Source: Gambelia wislizenii (taxonomy: Eukaryota > Chordata > Lepidosauria > Squamata > Crotaphytidae). From it: DNA of 64,000 bases. Below the pieces are notes generated by a model, which saw only the letters and a program-made list of their open reading frames with translations, made no database searches and was not told the origin of the DNA. The position numbers and the translations under genes were made by a program. Positions 11,016 through 22,442 of this stretch are shown here, in pieces. How positions within the stretch are numbered: the first letter of the stretch is position 1; the number at the start of each line of letters is the position of its first letter. The stretch covers positions 222,817,001-222,881,000 of the forward strand of contig JAUMIR010000004.1 in the NCBI GenBank assembly GCA_030847615.1, given 5' to 3'.

Positions 11016-13026
11016 CCTCATCTTTCCATTTATGGAAATAGCTTAATTTTTTTTAAAAACCCATAGAAATAGCCCAGTGACAAAACAAAACAACAACAAA
11101 ACCAGAACACTTTACAGCAGATTAAGTCAAAACAATGGAGCAAACTGTACCATTAGTAAGGGTGAAGCAATACCTCTGGTGGCAGATGTGAGAGGTTAGC
11201 AATGGCAACTCCCAACCATTATTGTTCAGACCCCTGGCCATTTTCTCTCATGCATGTGTATCACACAGCCTGTTCTACACTCCCTAAACTAAGCTGCTGT
11301 CTTTAGAAACAGTAGATAATATTGTCCCATCATCATTTGTTCTGGAGCAATATTCACCTTCTAGTCCAGTCAGCCTCATTACACGGAATGAAGATGGACA
11401 CATCTTGTCCTTTGCTTCGAAGCAAAATGCCTTAAGCAAATCCTGCAAAAGACTATTCGCATTTACAACCTGCAAAAATCTTCAGTCTGTACCTGTACCT
11501 GACTCTGATCAAGTTTTCATAGCTTCATGATCAAGTTACCTACTTTTTGCTCACCTTCAGGCCCTCTGTCCTAGCTTTCTTTGACAACTTGCCTGATGGA
11601 AAGAACTGGAGATTCCAGAAACTTGCCCTCCTTTATGTGCATACTTCATTGATCCTGCAAAGAGGTCCTGTTCCAGGTGAGAGGTGGGATTTAAATTAAA
11701 TTATATTAAATTAGTAAACACATTGTGGATTTCCCCCTGCTGGTTCAACAATACTGCAAATTTTAGAAAGGGATCCATAAAGGTGTCAAGCACATAGGCC
11801 TAAGTAGAATATACAGTATATCCTATACAGATCAGATGGCACCAAGGAGATATTCCTGTCTTCAACTTAAAACCATAAAATTTTGAAGTACAAGACACCC
11901 AGAGCAGATGAATCCTACTGTTCTTTTAGCAACCTAATATGAAATTGTTGAGTGTAAAATACAAATAGATCAAAATGGGCCAACTGACTCACCCACCCCC
12001 TGTTTGTGTTATCTCATGTCTTCTACTGCAACCTTGGCATAGCATAAAAACATTTCAAAATATGCTGGCAAAAGACCGTTTCTGGAGGGTGGTCTGATAA
12101 AGTCCTAAGTGACTGACAGTGGAATGTGTGAACAGACTCCTTGGAAAAACACTGCAGCCAGAGCTGATGTGAGAAGTTGTCTGCAGTACAATGTCTGGAA
12201 GGTCTATTACAAAATACAGTGAGATCATCATTTGATGCTTCAATGAAATAAGCTCCATGTAGGCGTTCTGCCTACTCACATGAAATAAAAAAAAAAGTGG
12301 GGATAGTATATAATGGCCATGTGGGCAAGCCCTGACCCTAATGTCATATCCCTTGACATTTCCAGGGGGCTTCCATGTGCATTTGCTCAAATGAGGGTGG
12401 AAGCCTCCAAACAGCAGGTTTTCCATTTGTGTGGCAGATTCAAGTGAAAATAGCTAGAACTTCAGACTCCGTCTTCAGACCCTCCAGCTCAACACTGGAA
12501 GGCTGGCTGGAGGGGAGGGGCTGTTGTAGGAGTAGACTGTGTTCTTGCACATGGATGGCCCCTTCCTACTTTGGCTCTCATGTGAGTAGGTTAAATATCA
12601 GCAAATGGCTCAAGTGTGGAACCTGCACTTTATGTGTGAACCTAGCCACGGTTTGCATCAAATGAAAATGGAATATGGGTGTTCCTCTTTGAATATGTCT
12701 GTTTCCCCTTTGAATATGTTTGAACGATGCATGCTAACATTGCTAAAGAGAAAATATTCAGTAATAATACATAGGTGACATTATATTGACTAGGTGGTGG
12801 GGTTTCACTGCTGCTGCATAAAACCTCAGGGCAAATCCTAACATTAGGCAAATTGAGTCAGTGGTCCAAGGAAATGAAGAGATGTTTATGGCATTATGTA
12901 TGATGACTTTAGGGAGAAGGGATGCCATTTGCTGCTCCTTCCCATGCAGCAAAATGACTTTTACCAACTCTGTAAAACATACTCCCTACATGTATAAAAA
13001 ATACCATGTCAGAAAGAAGTCTAGGT
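11016..13026. other. Unassigned stretch
   Basis: About 2 kb with no recognised repeat or gene. The longest open frame (minus, 12055-12426, 123 codons) has no family resemblance and no flanking splice logic. Confidence 0.5.
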
Positions 13027-13238
13027 TTGAGTGAATCCACACTATACAATTATCATGCTAAACAGGGATTTGTAGTTTAACAGGGTACTGTACTCAAAAT
13101 TTTCTGCCAGAGAGCTACAGCACTGTAGTTCAGGGAGGGCATCTCAGAAAACCACAGAAAAACCAGGATTCTGTAAAATGGAGCATTGGAAATTAAAGAG
13201 ATGTCAAAACTGTATAATTTTGCAGTGTGGATACACCC
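13027..13238. mobile_element. hAT-like MITE remnant (ATCCACACT termini)
   Basis: The left end GAATCCACACTATACAATTA and the right end ATAATTTTGCAGTGTGGATA form imperfect inverted repeats. The interior has TTGTAGTTTAACAGG and GAGAGCTACAGCACTGTAGTT, the kind of repeated 'tgtagtt' blocks found in reptilian hAT MITEs. No clean target duplication survives, so the superfamily is tentative. Confidence 0.55.
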
Positions 13239-15672
13239 TTTAAATTATGTATTTATTTGTTTGTTTAGACATACTAGCCTTTTATCTGCAGTATGTTGGG
13301 GGTGGTTTGGGGGTGGTTTAGGTGTATGTTGAAGTATCTCAAACACAATATGTTTTCAACATTGCCTGAAATGGTACAGTCCATGAAAATCTGAGCCATT
13401 TGAGACTGCAAAACATGTACTGTAACATATTCCAGATTAAATGTCAGCATGTCAATATGTTCACACATCAACTTTAATGGACTCATTCTCGAAGAGTAGT
13501 AAATATAAGTGTGAATATAATTGTGATTCATGTTGTATTACTACAAAGAATTTGTTTATCTAATACATGCTAAAATTCTGAAGGCAGTAATTTTAACATC
13601 CATAACTCTTTGGAACAAAAATTATGACTCTTATGGCTTCATAAAAGTTAATGATTTTAGATTTATTTATTTTTTACTATGACAAAACCATAAATTCTGC
13701 TCTGAAACATGACCAACCCTAAGGCTAACCAACACAAGTCATTCTTCTTCCAACTTATCCAACAATAGACTATGAGCTTTTGAAATAAGCATGTTAATAA
13801 GTTAATACGAAATAATATATTTCCATATAAATCACAATGTTTGCAAACTCAATAGTATGACATCACTTCATGTATTAGCTCATCTCATTGTCTGGTTGCA
13901 CCAGGAAAATCATATGGTAGCATTTTTCTACCTTTTGCCAAGGAAAATTTACCAAAACATCTCAGATGACCATGCAAACACTTAAACTTCCCTGCATCAG
14001 AGAATAAAGATTATTTAGAGATCATTAAGACAGGTAGTGTTTTCATTTTGGGCCTCTTCAAATATGAATATACCTTTCTTTTGCCCAGGGAATTTCCCTT
14101 AAAGAGCCACTTTGTAAAATGAGTTGCCTTAGACTGGATTTTATATGATCAGTCATGATTGGGAGAAACAGTTATTCCTAGCCCCAAGCCCACAGTAACA
14201 ACAAAGAACAACTAGAAGATGAACCTCCCATTCCATCCCCAAGGAACTCCATGATAAGATAGAGAAAAGCAGCTGTAGGTGAAGAGGATTCCTCCTTCCA
14301 TCCCCTGTACATAGGTATACACTCTGTTCGCACTTGCCTCTCATGCCTTATGAGGCTGAGTCATCTGAGAGGCATTATTGAGCCTTTGTTGTCTCTGTAA
14401 TGCCTAGTCAATGCACCCAGTCATTTGCATTGCATAGGGAACTTTGGGGAAGAGGGTTACTCCTACATACACCTAATGTCAGCTCTTACTGTTGACCCAG
14501 GCTGCAAAGGGAGGGGCAGGACCCCAATGCACAGCAACAATCTACACTTCCGAGTTCAGGCCCTATCATAGGCATAGGGACATCACACGTGCCGGTCAAT
14601 GGTCTGCATCAGAGACTTTGATGCTCCAGCTAGTGTTAATCATACACAATATTGGAATTTTAATCTTTCATTTTACTTCAAGGACGCTTCTTTGACTCTG
14701 AAGTAAAGACCCCAACTGTCAAAATGCTATAAAACCTCACTAAAGACATATTATCATTGCAAGAATATGTGGCTTTTCAATACAAGTGAGGAGAACAATT
14801 GCACCTTTGGCTCAGCTCCTAATCCAGCATCCATATGGCTTCATTAGTAATATCGTAAAGGAGTTTTTCATTATTTATGTTGAGTTAAATATACCTAAGT
14901 GGATTTTAACAATTGCACATGTCCAATTGAGCCAGTCTTTAGAGAAAAAGAAGAAGGGTAGAGGTGGATGGAAGTGTGTGATAAGGACCGCTCTACAAAA
15001 GAAGTAATAATAATAAAACTGTTCCACTCAGCCAAGAGACCTTTTAGTAAATCGTTTATTCTGCAGGTTGACAATATTTACAGAGGTTTTTACATGAATA
15101 ATTTACTAGAGTTTTTATAACAAAGAGCATACAGTACACAAAATGGGAGGGGCGAACAAATTAAAGTTGCCACCCTAAGAACAACAATAACAGATGGTAG
15201 AAAGGGTTCTGTTCAAAGAAAGATTTTTTTTAAAAAAATATTTTTGTTTCTTTCCATGTGTGCTCAATAAAGGAAAAGGGCAATTACAGTTATGAACAGG
15301 ACACATTTTTATATATAAAAAGGCAAGTCTTAAACTATTTACCTTTAAAAAACCCAGATTGGACAAATTCAGGTAGGATAGATTTTTATCAATGGTTAAA
15401 AACAATGACAGCTAATGAGATTTCCTGGTATTACAGGCATGCCACCTTCAAGAGCCAGATACTGTTGACGTTCCAGAGATATCTTACTGTATTAGATGGA
15501 TTTTTGATTGTACCTAGCAAGATAGTCCTTTTGTCCTAATTAGCAAGGCTGTCACACTTGCCCTCTGTGCTTTATTAATCCAGTTCTACTGAACAGAGTT
15601 AGGACAAATCCACATGACAACTGTATGCCAGAGATGAGGCATATCCAGTACTTTGTGACAAAAAAAGACCTA
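13239..15672. other. Unassigned AT-rich stretch
   Basis: About 2.4 kb, AT-rich, without recognised repeats or convincing exons. Short open frames at 14492-14695 and 15258-15539 look incidental. Confidence 0.5.
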
Positions 15673-16238
15673 GGACTTCATCAGACAAGCCTCCTCAAAC
15701 GTCTTTTGCCGACATGCTTTAAACCATTTTTCTGTCCGCAAAAGAACCCTTCCCATCAGACCTTACCTTGAACAGCATTCAAAGGCATCCCCAGCATTGA
15801 TGAAGCACAAACAGAGCTCTGTTTACTTCCTGGTTCAAGATCTCGCAATTCTCATGAGAAGTCGCAAGGGCAGCAATTTTTTAAAATACATCAAAACAAA
15901 GATTCAAACATAGACGCAAGCACAGACTTAAACTTAAAAGTGAACCAGAGAAGCTCATAAAAAGAGCATCCCCTACCTGGTTATTGCAATCTCACCCGGA
16001 AGTGCTCTGTCATTGATGAGGTATTCATGTGAGCACAATGGTGTGCAGTTTCAAATGCTGTCAATGCCAGCAACAAAGCACCACGGGAGATCTACTGACA
16101 GTTTGGTCTCTCAATTAAAAAAAACCCTGCTTTTTCACAATCAAAACTCGTGAAAGGACAACATCATCTGATATGTGCACCCTTTCACATTAATTAGATG
16201 TCATTATGATCCCATATTTCCTACATCTGATAAAGTCC
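15673..16238 (-). mobile_element. Long multi-hairpin MITE, GGACTTTATC subtype (copy C)
   Basis: A 566-bp element, GGACTTCATCAGAC at the left and CATCTGATAAAGTCC at the right. The core is in reverse orientation. On the minus strand a CCAG|GTAGGG donor-like motif lies near 15979 and a CAAG|GTAAGG motif near 15767. A GCTGTCAATAAAAA-type hairpin arm and the CACATATCAGATGATGTTGT subterminal block are shared with 34419-34961. The flanks (CTA/CAT) do not show a duplication. Non-coding. Confidence 0.77.
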
Positions 16239-16683
16239 CATGCCACCACAGATCCCTTCAATGTGGAAGTGGTGGTTGACATTACAATGAGTTCAGACAG
16301 GACCTGGATACCACAACTACAGTATAATTTGGGCAGGTGGCAATGTACACAGGGGCCAACCCTTACTCTTAAGTAGGGTTGCCAGAGTGAAAACTGGAGA
16401 AGTTCACCTAGGCTAACCCAACAAAATGCTTTCGCATTGCCTCGGTCTTCCTCCAGAAGAAAGTAACCTAACACTGTGAAGGTTACATACTATATTTCAT
16501 TCTCTAGGAGGCCAAGGGAGTGGGAAAAGGGTTATATAGCATATTGAGGAAAGGTTGTTTACCTTAAAGGAGGCTGTACATGGCCAAGTGACACCTAATC
16601 TACAGTCAGTTACAGTTAAAGTTTATTGATTAGTCAGTTGACCATATCAAAGCAACTAACATAAGACATGATAAAAGTAGAAT

Positions 16684-16735
16684 AAAATAGGTAAAATACA
16701 ATAGGTAAAATAAAATAGGTAATATAGGTAAGCTA
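16684..16735. repeat. Short AT-rich tandem repeat
   Basis: About three imperfect 16-17-bp units of the AAAATACAATAGGT type. Confidence 0.65.
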
Positions 16736-16926
16736 TAGGCAACCTTGATAAATTATCTTACAGTATATGAGCTTGTGGCTCATGGCTCCCATTCTTTTCA
16801 GATTCTGGTCTGTCAGCGTGCAAGACAGACATGCATTTATTTCCCTAAATAAAGTTGAATCCTTGACTCACCAGGCCTTATCTTCTAATTTCTTCTAGAG
16901 TTATGGGGAGGGGGGGAATCTCTTTC

Positions 16927-17057
16927 AGGCACATGCATTTTTAATGGTTGTGTAGAAGAGGGAATTTCAACAGGTGTTGCCTGTTACCTGGTTGCATGAC
17001 AAGCAACACCTGCTGAAACTCCTTCTTCTACCAAAGTATTAAAGGTGCAGGAGCCCT
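16927..17057. repeat. Foldback (MITE-like) hairpin
   Basis: The inner arms TTTCAACAGGTGTTGC (about 16967) and GCAACACCTGCTGAAA (about 17004) are nearly perfect. They extend outwards through TAGAAG/CTTCTA and then weakly through GCATTTTTAATGG/TATTAAAGGTGC. Arms are about 55 bp with a loop of about 20 bp. This is probably a small non-autonomous DNA transposon, but no clear duplication is seen. Confidence 0.6.
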
Positions 17058-18390
17058 CAGAAGTTTTCACTCTGGCACCACCATTTAGCAAAGTGGCAGA
17101 TCACTAAGCGCAAGGCAAGCTGCAAACTAGGCTCATGAACAATGACTGCAGGGACTGTTTGCTGGGCAGAGCATGGGGTGACTCTGCTTGCATTTGCTAC
17201 TTGGAGCTGGCTTTAAAACATGCAAAAGAGTCAAGTGTCCTCCATGCTGACTGGAGCATTATTGATGTGAACTGTATTAGGAAAGTGATGAAAACAATAC
17301 AATTCTTACAAACTTCTGTCTTCCTGCAGGATTTGCTAGGCAGGACTTCTAATAACAGCAGGATTTTTTCTTTCTCCCCCACCCCAATGTTTCTAATTAG
17401 GTTTTCTTGCTGCTGGTTTTCTGAGGACAATTCCCTAAAGGCAGATGTGTGTCCTTGCCCTTGTTAACTGCTTTCAAAATATAGCTACTCATGTCAGTAA
17501 TGGTGCTGTTGCCTGAGCTGTTCCTGCAGAAATACGTTCCAAATACTTTGCTTATAAGTGTTCTGTAGTAAAGCCTCTGAGGTCTCCTTGTCTTATTAAA
17601 TAGCAATTGAGCAAAAGGTTGTGAAAAGCCAAAACCTTATGGGTGAGGAACACCTGTAATGCCTAATGACTTCACTCGACATTCAGGGCTCAGGATCTCA
17701 TAGGATTTGCACCTAGGTGAACTGTGAAAGACATTCAACCACAATGTCAGCCATTTTGGTTCAGAATGAGTGAATTGTACACTAAAGGCTGAATGCAAAT
17801 AACACCCACAGTGTGGTAAAAGTTCAGCTGTAGTTCCTTCAAAGCAAGAGCAAATGTTGACTGGAAATGGAAAGAAATTGGAAAGGGGGAATGTCAATTT
17901 CATGCCACAAGGGTGAGCTAGGGACGATTCTTCATGCATCCCGGGTTCATAGGATCTGACCTTTACTGCACTGAGGTAAATAACTGAAAATCAACTGTTT
18001 GCCTCCACACTGGGTCATTTAGTGCTGCTGAAACATTCCTTTTCTTGTAATCAGCTGTGAGCAGAATTAAAATGGGCACATCTACACACCACTTAGTATA
18101 GTCGCAGATTACCCAACAATGCTCTTCACACTGATGTATGCACATTTATAATATATATGCAGAAGTTTTGTTGAGCAAAGATTTTAATTAGTAGCTTCCC
18201 TCCTGTTTTGATCCATATTACGCTTTCTTGTTCAGCAGTGCAAAAACTTTATTGTTGGATAGTCTCTTAATTAGTCACTTCCTGCTGGCCCAGGGAGATG
18301 GGATTTTCATTACTTATGCATTTTTATGATGATTTCTTTTCAGTTTTCCTTTGTGAAATTTGAGATTAATATAATCACAACACTAATGAA
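17058..18390. other. Unassigned stretch; possible conserved non-coding island 18160-18370
   Basis: No recognised repeat. The part at 18160-18370 is rich in homeodomain-like TTAATTAG motifs (18186, 18268) and ATGCAT. This fits enhancer-like sequence but is far from diagnostic. Confidence 0.35.
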
Positions 18391-18605
18391 TTAATGTAGT
18401 GGTTTGAGCATTGGACTACAACTCTGGAGACCAGGGATTGAATCCCACTCAGCCATGAAACCCCACTGGGTAACCTTGGGCGACCATGGACATTCTCTCA
18501 GCCTCAGATGAAGGCAATGGCAAACTCCCTCTGAAGAAATCTTGCCAAGAAAACCCTGTGATAATGTTGCCTTAAATCAGAAATTACTTGAAGGCACACT
18601 ACCAC
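18391..18605 (+). mobile_element. tRNA-derived SINE, ACA-tailed type
   Basis: Head GTAGTGGTTTGAGCATTGGAC, a B-box-like CAGGGATTGAATCCC, body CACTGGGTAACCTTGGGCGA and CTCAGCCTCAGATGAAGGCA, end ACTTGAAGGCACACTACCACA. Essentially full length and moderately diverged. Same family as 1250, 21141 and 58861. Confidence 0.85.
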
Positions 18606-19305
18606 ACTGAGCACATGAAAGGGACTCCTAAGTAGGCATTGTGTGTGTAAGAGTGATCAAGGCTGACACATCCCTTTCATATGTTCAATGTGGTAGTGTA
18701 ATAATAATGGAATGGGGAAAGTAATTTGACCTCCTCTAACTGTGTCCTTGGGTGCTATGATAGCTGTTGTGATGGCCTGACTGGAGATTTCAAATCACAG
18801 CAGGAAATAGTCTGTGTGCCCTCAGTGGCCCTAGAAAAATGTATATTCTTTAGGAATTGTTTCACTGAGCCAAGTGACTTACTTCCTAGAGTAGGAAAAT
18901 GAGGGGGACAGCTTGCAGCAGTCATTTTTACTGAAATGACTTTTTTTCTGAAAAAATCTGAAGGGGAAGATCTACTATCAAATCATGACTCAGATTCATT
19001 CTTAAGAGAGTGGCATCCACAAAATATATGAGTGCAACTGAGTGTGAACTAATTTTACAGTATGAACTCAGTTTGCAACAATTGAAATAAGCTGAGTATC
19101 AAGGGGGAGAATGGGAAAACAGAGAAACTGGGACATTTTAAAAGCAACTGAAAAAGTAGGACCACAAATTGGGGACTGTTCTTGCCAAGTGGAGAAAGTT
19201 GGAGAGTGTGGACTTGCCACGTAGTAGCTTAACTATAGTATACTTGCTATACCCGGTATAACATACACCATTATCTGCATATAAAACACTTGCGTATGAT
19301 TCTAT
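18606..19305. other. Unassigned stretch
   Basis: No recognised gene or repeat. Confidence 0.5.
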
Positions 19306-19649
19306 GGAGATTTTCACATGGGGAAAGTAACCTCTGGGGAGATCGGGAGAGAAATGGGGCTGTTCTGGTAGCAGAGCTCCGTTTCGTACGCCCCTTTCCT
19401 TCTCCTCATCTCCCATCATCCTCCCTCTGTGCTGCTCCCATTTCCCTCCCAATGTGTTCCGCAATTTTTTTACTAAAAAAGAACTTTCATTAGTAAAAAA
19501 TATTGGGAGGGAAATGGAAGCAGCATGGAGGGAGGACTACAGGAGATCAGGAGAAGGAAGGGTGTGTGTAAAACAGAGCTCTGCTACCCGAACAGCCCCG
19601 TTTCTCTCCTGATCTCCCCGGGGGTTACTTTCCCCGTGTGAAAATCTCC
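19306..19649. mobile_element. Palindromic MITE, GGAGATTTTC ends
   Basis: A 344-bp foldback. The GGAGATTTTCACATGGGG left end is mirrored by CCCCGTGTGAAAATCTCC at the right. The perfect TAT duplication is at 19303-19305 and 19650-19652. The arms pair through GGGGAGATCGGGAGA, GAGCTCCGTTT and CTCCCTCTGTGCTGCT, so nearly the whole element is one long hairpin with an AT-rich loop. Termini match those of 23758 and 51762. Confidence 0.85.
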
Positions 19650-19770
19650 TATGTTTCCATTCCTATTCTGCTGATTGGTCACTTAGAAAACATTTCAACA
19701 GTATGATCATTTGATGCATTAATATATAACCTTTCAAATGAACTATGATGGCTAATTTCATGTCAAGAGT

Positions 19771-20160
19771 CCCTCCTCCACCGCCATACAACTGTGTGTA
19801 CACACAGACACATAGACACACACAATGGTAGACACACATACACCACACACACCAGGATGTGAGAGCCCCACCATCATCATGCAACTGCACGTACACACAC
19901 ACCACACTACACACACACTCCATGTGCGCCAGTACCTGAGAGCCCCTCCGCTGCCACCATGCAACCACACGTACACACAAACACCACACTAAACACATAC
20001 ACACACCATGCACAGCAGGATGCAAGAGCCCCTTTGCCACCACCATGCAATCACACAAACACAGAAACACCCCATGCCACACACACACACAACTACACAT
20101 ACCCCCTGCTACACACACACACACCACCTGTGGCAGGATGCGAGAGCCCCTCCACCGCCA
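19771..20160. repeat. Minisatellite of CA-rich units, 78-118 bp
   Basis: At least five units, each opening with a GAGAGCCCCTCC-CCACCATGCAAC-like block (19771, about 19860, 19937, 20023, 20142). Each is followed by a variable (CA)n-rich segment with CACCACAC motifs. Length variation between units comes mostly from the CA tract. A long minus-strand open frame here (19663-20127) merely translates the repeat. Confidence 0.82.
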
Positions 20161-20234
20161 TGTTTAAAAAGTACTTGAAGTTTTCCATATGTTTCCACCC
20201 CAAGGCCCAAGAGGAAGGAACTGCTACAGACAGC

Positions 20235-20600
20235 ACAGAAGGCATAGAGGGGGAAGCTACAGACAGCAGCCAGGGCCCAAGAGGACCAAGGGGCCAGGCA
20301 ACACAGAAGGGCTCAAGGCCCCAGACCCCAGGCAGCACAGAAAGTCCCCAGACCCCAGGCCACACAGGAAGGCCCCAAGCCACACAGAAAGGCCCCAGGT
20401 AGAAGAGAAAGGCACCAGGTCACACAGAAAGGCCCCAGACACCAAAGAAAGTCAATAGTCCCCAGACCATACAGAAAGGCTCCAGAGAGCACAAAAAGGC
20501 CCCGGGCCCCAGGAAGCAAAAAAAAGGGGGGGGCAAGCAGCATAGAAAGGCCCCAGGCCCCAGGCTTAACAGAAAGGCTCCAGGCAGCACAGAAAGGTAG
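20235..20600. repeat. Minisatellite, CACAGAAAGGCCCCAG core
   Basis: About twelve imperfect units of 18-30 bp with a CACAGAAAGGCCCCAG core, some extended by CCCCAGACCCCAGG. Because several units differ by multiples of three, the plus strand stays open in parts and would give a Q-K-G-P-R-like repeat peptide. No start context, splice sites or homolog support coding. It directly follows the previous minisatellite. Confidence 0.82.
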
Positions 20601-20777
20601 GACAGGAGGGAAAAGAAGAAAGAAGAGGGTCACATAGAAAACAGCATTATGTTTCCCCATGCATGCATATTAAGACAGCAAGGGGAGCAGGCTGAATATT
20701 TATTTACTGCAGCTCAACAGGCAAAGATGTGGCTATAGGCCAAGGAGGTGGTATTGAAACACACCCTCAAGCTGCTG

Positions 20778-20870
20778 ATTGGCTGGCCAACAGAGCACTA
20801 CAAATGGTTGGGTACGTTTCCCAAGCAGCCAATCAGCATACTGGGAATGGCAACATACCCAATATAAATA
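20778..20870 (+). promoter_or_regulatory. Promoter-like cluster: inverted CCAAT, CCAAT, TATAAATA
   Basis: ATTGG (20778-20782, in GCTGATTGGCTGG), CCAAT (20829-20833, in GCAGCCAATCAGC) and TATAAATA (20863-20870) lie in the order and spacing of an RNA polymerase II core promoter, about 30 bp from CCAAT to TATA. Transcription would start near 20895. No exon or LTR body is recognised downstream. It may belong to an old LTR or be coincidental. Confidence 0.35.
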
Positions 20871-21140
20871 GACAGATAGATAGTTCCTCAGTGGAGTCCT
20901 GGGCTTATCTCTGTCTCTCTGCTAAACTTTAACAATCTGAAAGTTACACTAGTACAGTACATTAAAAAAAAAAACATACAGCTCCCAGGCCATTTGGTAG
21001 ACTCATTCCCAATTAATCCTCTGGCTCCCCATTTTTTTTAGCCCCAGGCTCTGAAACTTCCTTCTTGGGGGAAGCTAGAATGGCTGTTCTTTCTCCAGCA
21101 AACAAAGATCTGAATGTTTTTGGTTAGTCTTAAGTAGAGC

Positions 21141-22097
21141 AGAGCAGCCAGCATGGCACAGTGGTTTAAGTGCTGGAGTAAGACTCTGGAGACCAGGGTT
21201 TGAATCTCCACTCAGCCATAGAAACCCACTGGGTTGCCTTGGTCAAGTTGAGAGGGTCTATCTGTATTGATTTCCCAAAAGTTTGTTATATTGAGTCTGT
21301 AGAGCAAAAGACCTAGTCTGCCAAAATATGTCTGTGTCAGAGAAAGCTGAGAGATGTAACTGTACTTGCTCCAGCTTGGCCAGAAGCCCAGACACATAGA
21401 TAAGATGCTATGTCTGTAGAACAAAGAGCTCATTTACAAGACTAAAGTGCAGAGCTAGAGACATTATATGTAAAGTATATTAAGTCAGTTATAAGAAATG
21501 ATGTGCATTTGGAGAAATGAAATTTAGTGAAGATTCTGATATAGTTTATATTGATTAATAACCAATGCTTGTTATAGTATGCTGTGCTTGAAAAAAAAAA
21601 TAATATGGTTTGTCTTGTTTATTAGAATCAGAAACAATGGGTCATTCAGCCTAGGCAAGTGTTATCTTCTTCAGGGCGCATTGCCCAGTTCGGCTACCTT
21701 GAGGTATCAAAAATAGAAGCTGGACACAGAGAGCTGAGAAATTATTTCTGTTCCAAAAAAGGTCTGTTTGGTGACTACTATAATACACATGCACAGTGCC
21801 TTAGATTTTTAGGTTTTGTTTCTCTGTAATAAAAAGATATGTGTGCCTTGTTTCGGGGAACACAGCATGCCAGTTTATGCCCTGTGTTACTCTTTGCTAG
21901 CAGAGAATAAAAGTCATCTGAATACAATTGAACCTTGGCTTTGAGATTTCCTTATGATTACCCAGATAGACCTTAACAAAGTCACACTCTCTTAGCCTCA
22001 GAGGAGGGCAGAGCCCCTCTGTACAACTCTTGCCAAGAAAACCCCATGAAGTTCACCATAAGTTGGAAACAACCTGAAGGCACACAACAACACAAAT
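21141..22097 (+). mobile_element. tRNA-derived SINE split by a solo LTR
   Basis: The 5' half (21141-21248) has the tRNA-like GGCACAGTGGTTTAAGTGCT head, the CAGGGTTTGAATCTC B box and CACTGGGTTGCCTTGG. The 3' half (21979-22097) resumes with GTCACACTCTCTTAGCCTCA, continues with GCCAAGAAAACCCCATGA, and ends GAAGGCACACAACAACACA. Removing the 730-bp LTR and one AAGT copy restores a continuous SINE colinear with the other three copies. Confidence 0.88.
21249..21978 (+). mobile_element. Solo LTR of an endogenous retrovirus-like element
   Basis: A 730-bp insertion with TG...CA ends, flanked by a perfect 4-bp duplication AAGT (21245-21248 and 21979-21982). The ends form imperfect inverted repeats (TGAGAGGGTCTATCTG versus the complement of CAGATAGACCTTAACA). 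An AATAAA signal lies at about 21906 (AGAGAATAAAAGTC) near the 3' side, consistent with plus orientation. No internal coding region, primer-binding site or second LTR is present, so this is a solo LTR left by recombination. A 4-bp duplication suits gamma/class I elements, but the class is inferred. Confidence 0.8.
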
Positions 22098-22289
22098 AGA
22101 CCCATTGAATCAGTTGTTAATTGATGAGTCAAAACATAGGTAATTGCAATCAATTCAGTGAGTCTACTCTTTTTAGAATTAACAATAGGATTTAAGCCAG
22201 TGACTTTGTTATTTCAGTAGGTTTTTGAGAAATTAATGTTTTTCACAGAAAGAACTTTGAATAGGGTGTTGCATTGTTTTCACCAGTAG

Positions 22290-22442
22290 TTTTTTAAACT
22301 ATATTGTTTTTCAAGTGTTTTTTAATTATTTTAATTGTATGTTGTGTGTTTTAAATTGTTTTAATGTTAATGATAGTTTAATTCCATTTTATATGCTTAT
22401 GACTATATTGCTTTTGTTTTTATTTGCAAGTGCCTTGAGTCT
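22290..22442 (+). mobile_element. L2-type LINE 3' UTR fragment
   Basis: AT-rich GTGTGTTTTAAATTGTTTTA and a closing AAGTGCCTTGAGTCTCAAG resemble the 3' UTR ends at 40100-40180 and 45230-45350 (GTAAGCCTCTTTGAGTCTC). The terminal part is cut by the adjacent MITE. Confidence 0.55.

Noticed and set aside
16190..16474. 94-codon minus-strand frame
   Set aside because: It begins beyond a MITE edge and ends within it; no splice logic or protein motif.
19663..20402. 154- and 147-codon open frames on both strands
   Set aside because: They translate the CA-rich minisatellite and its neighbour; low complexity and no start or splice support.
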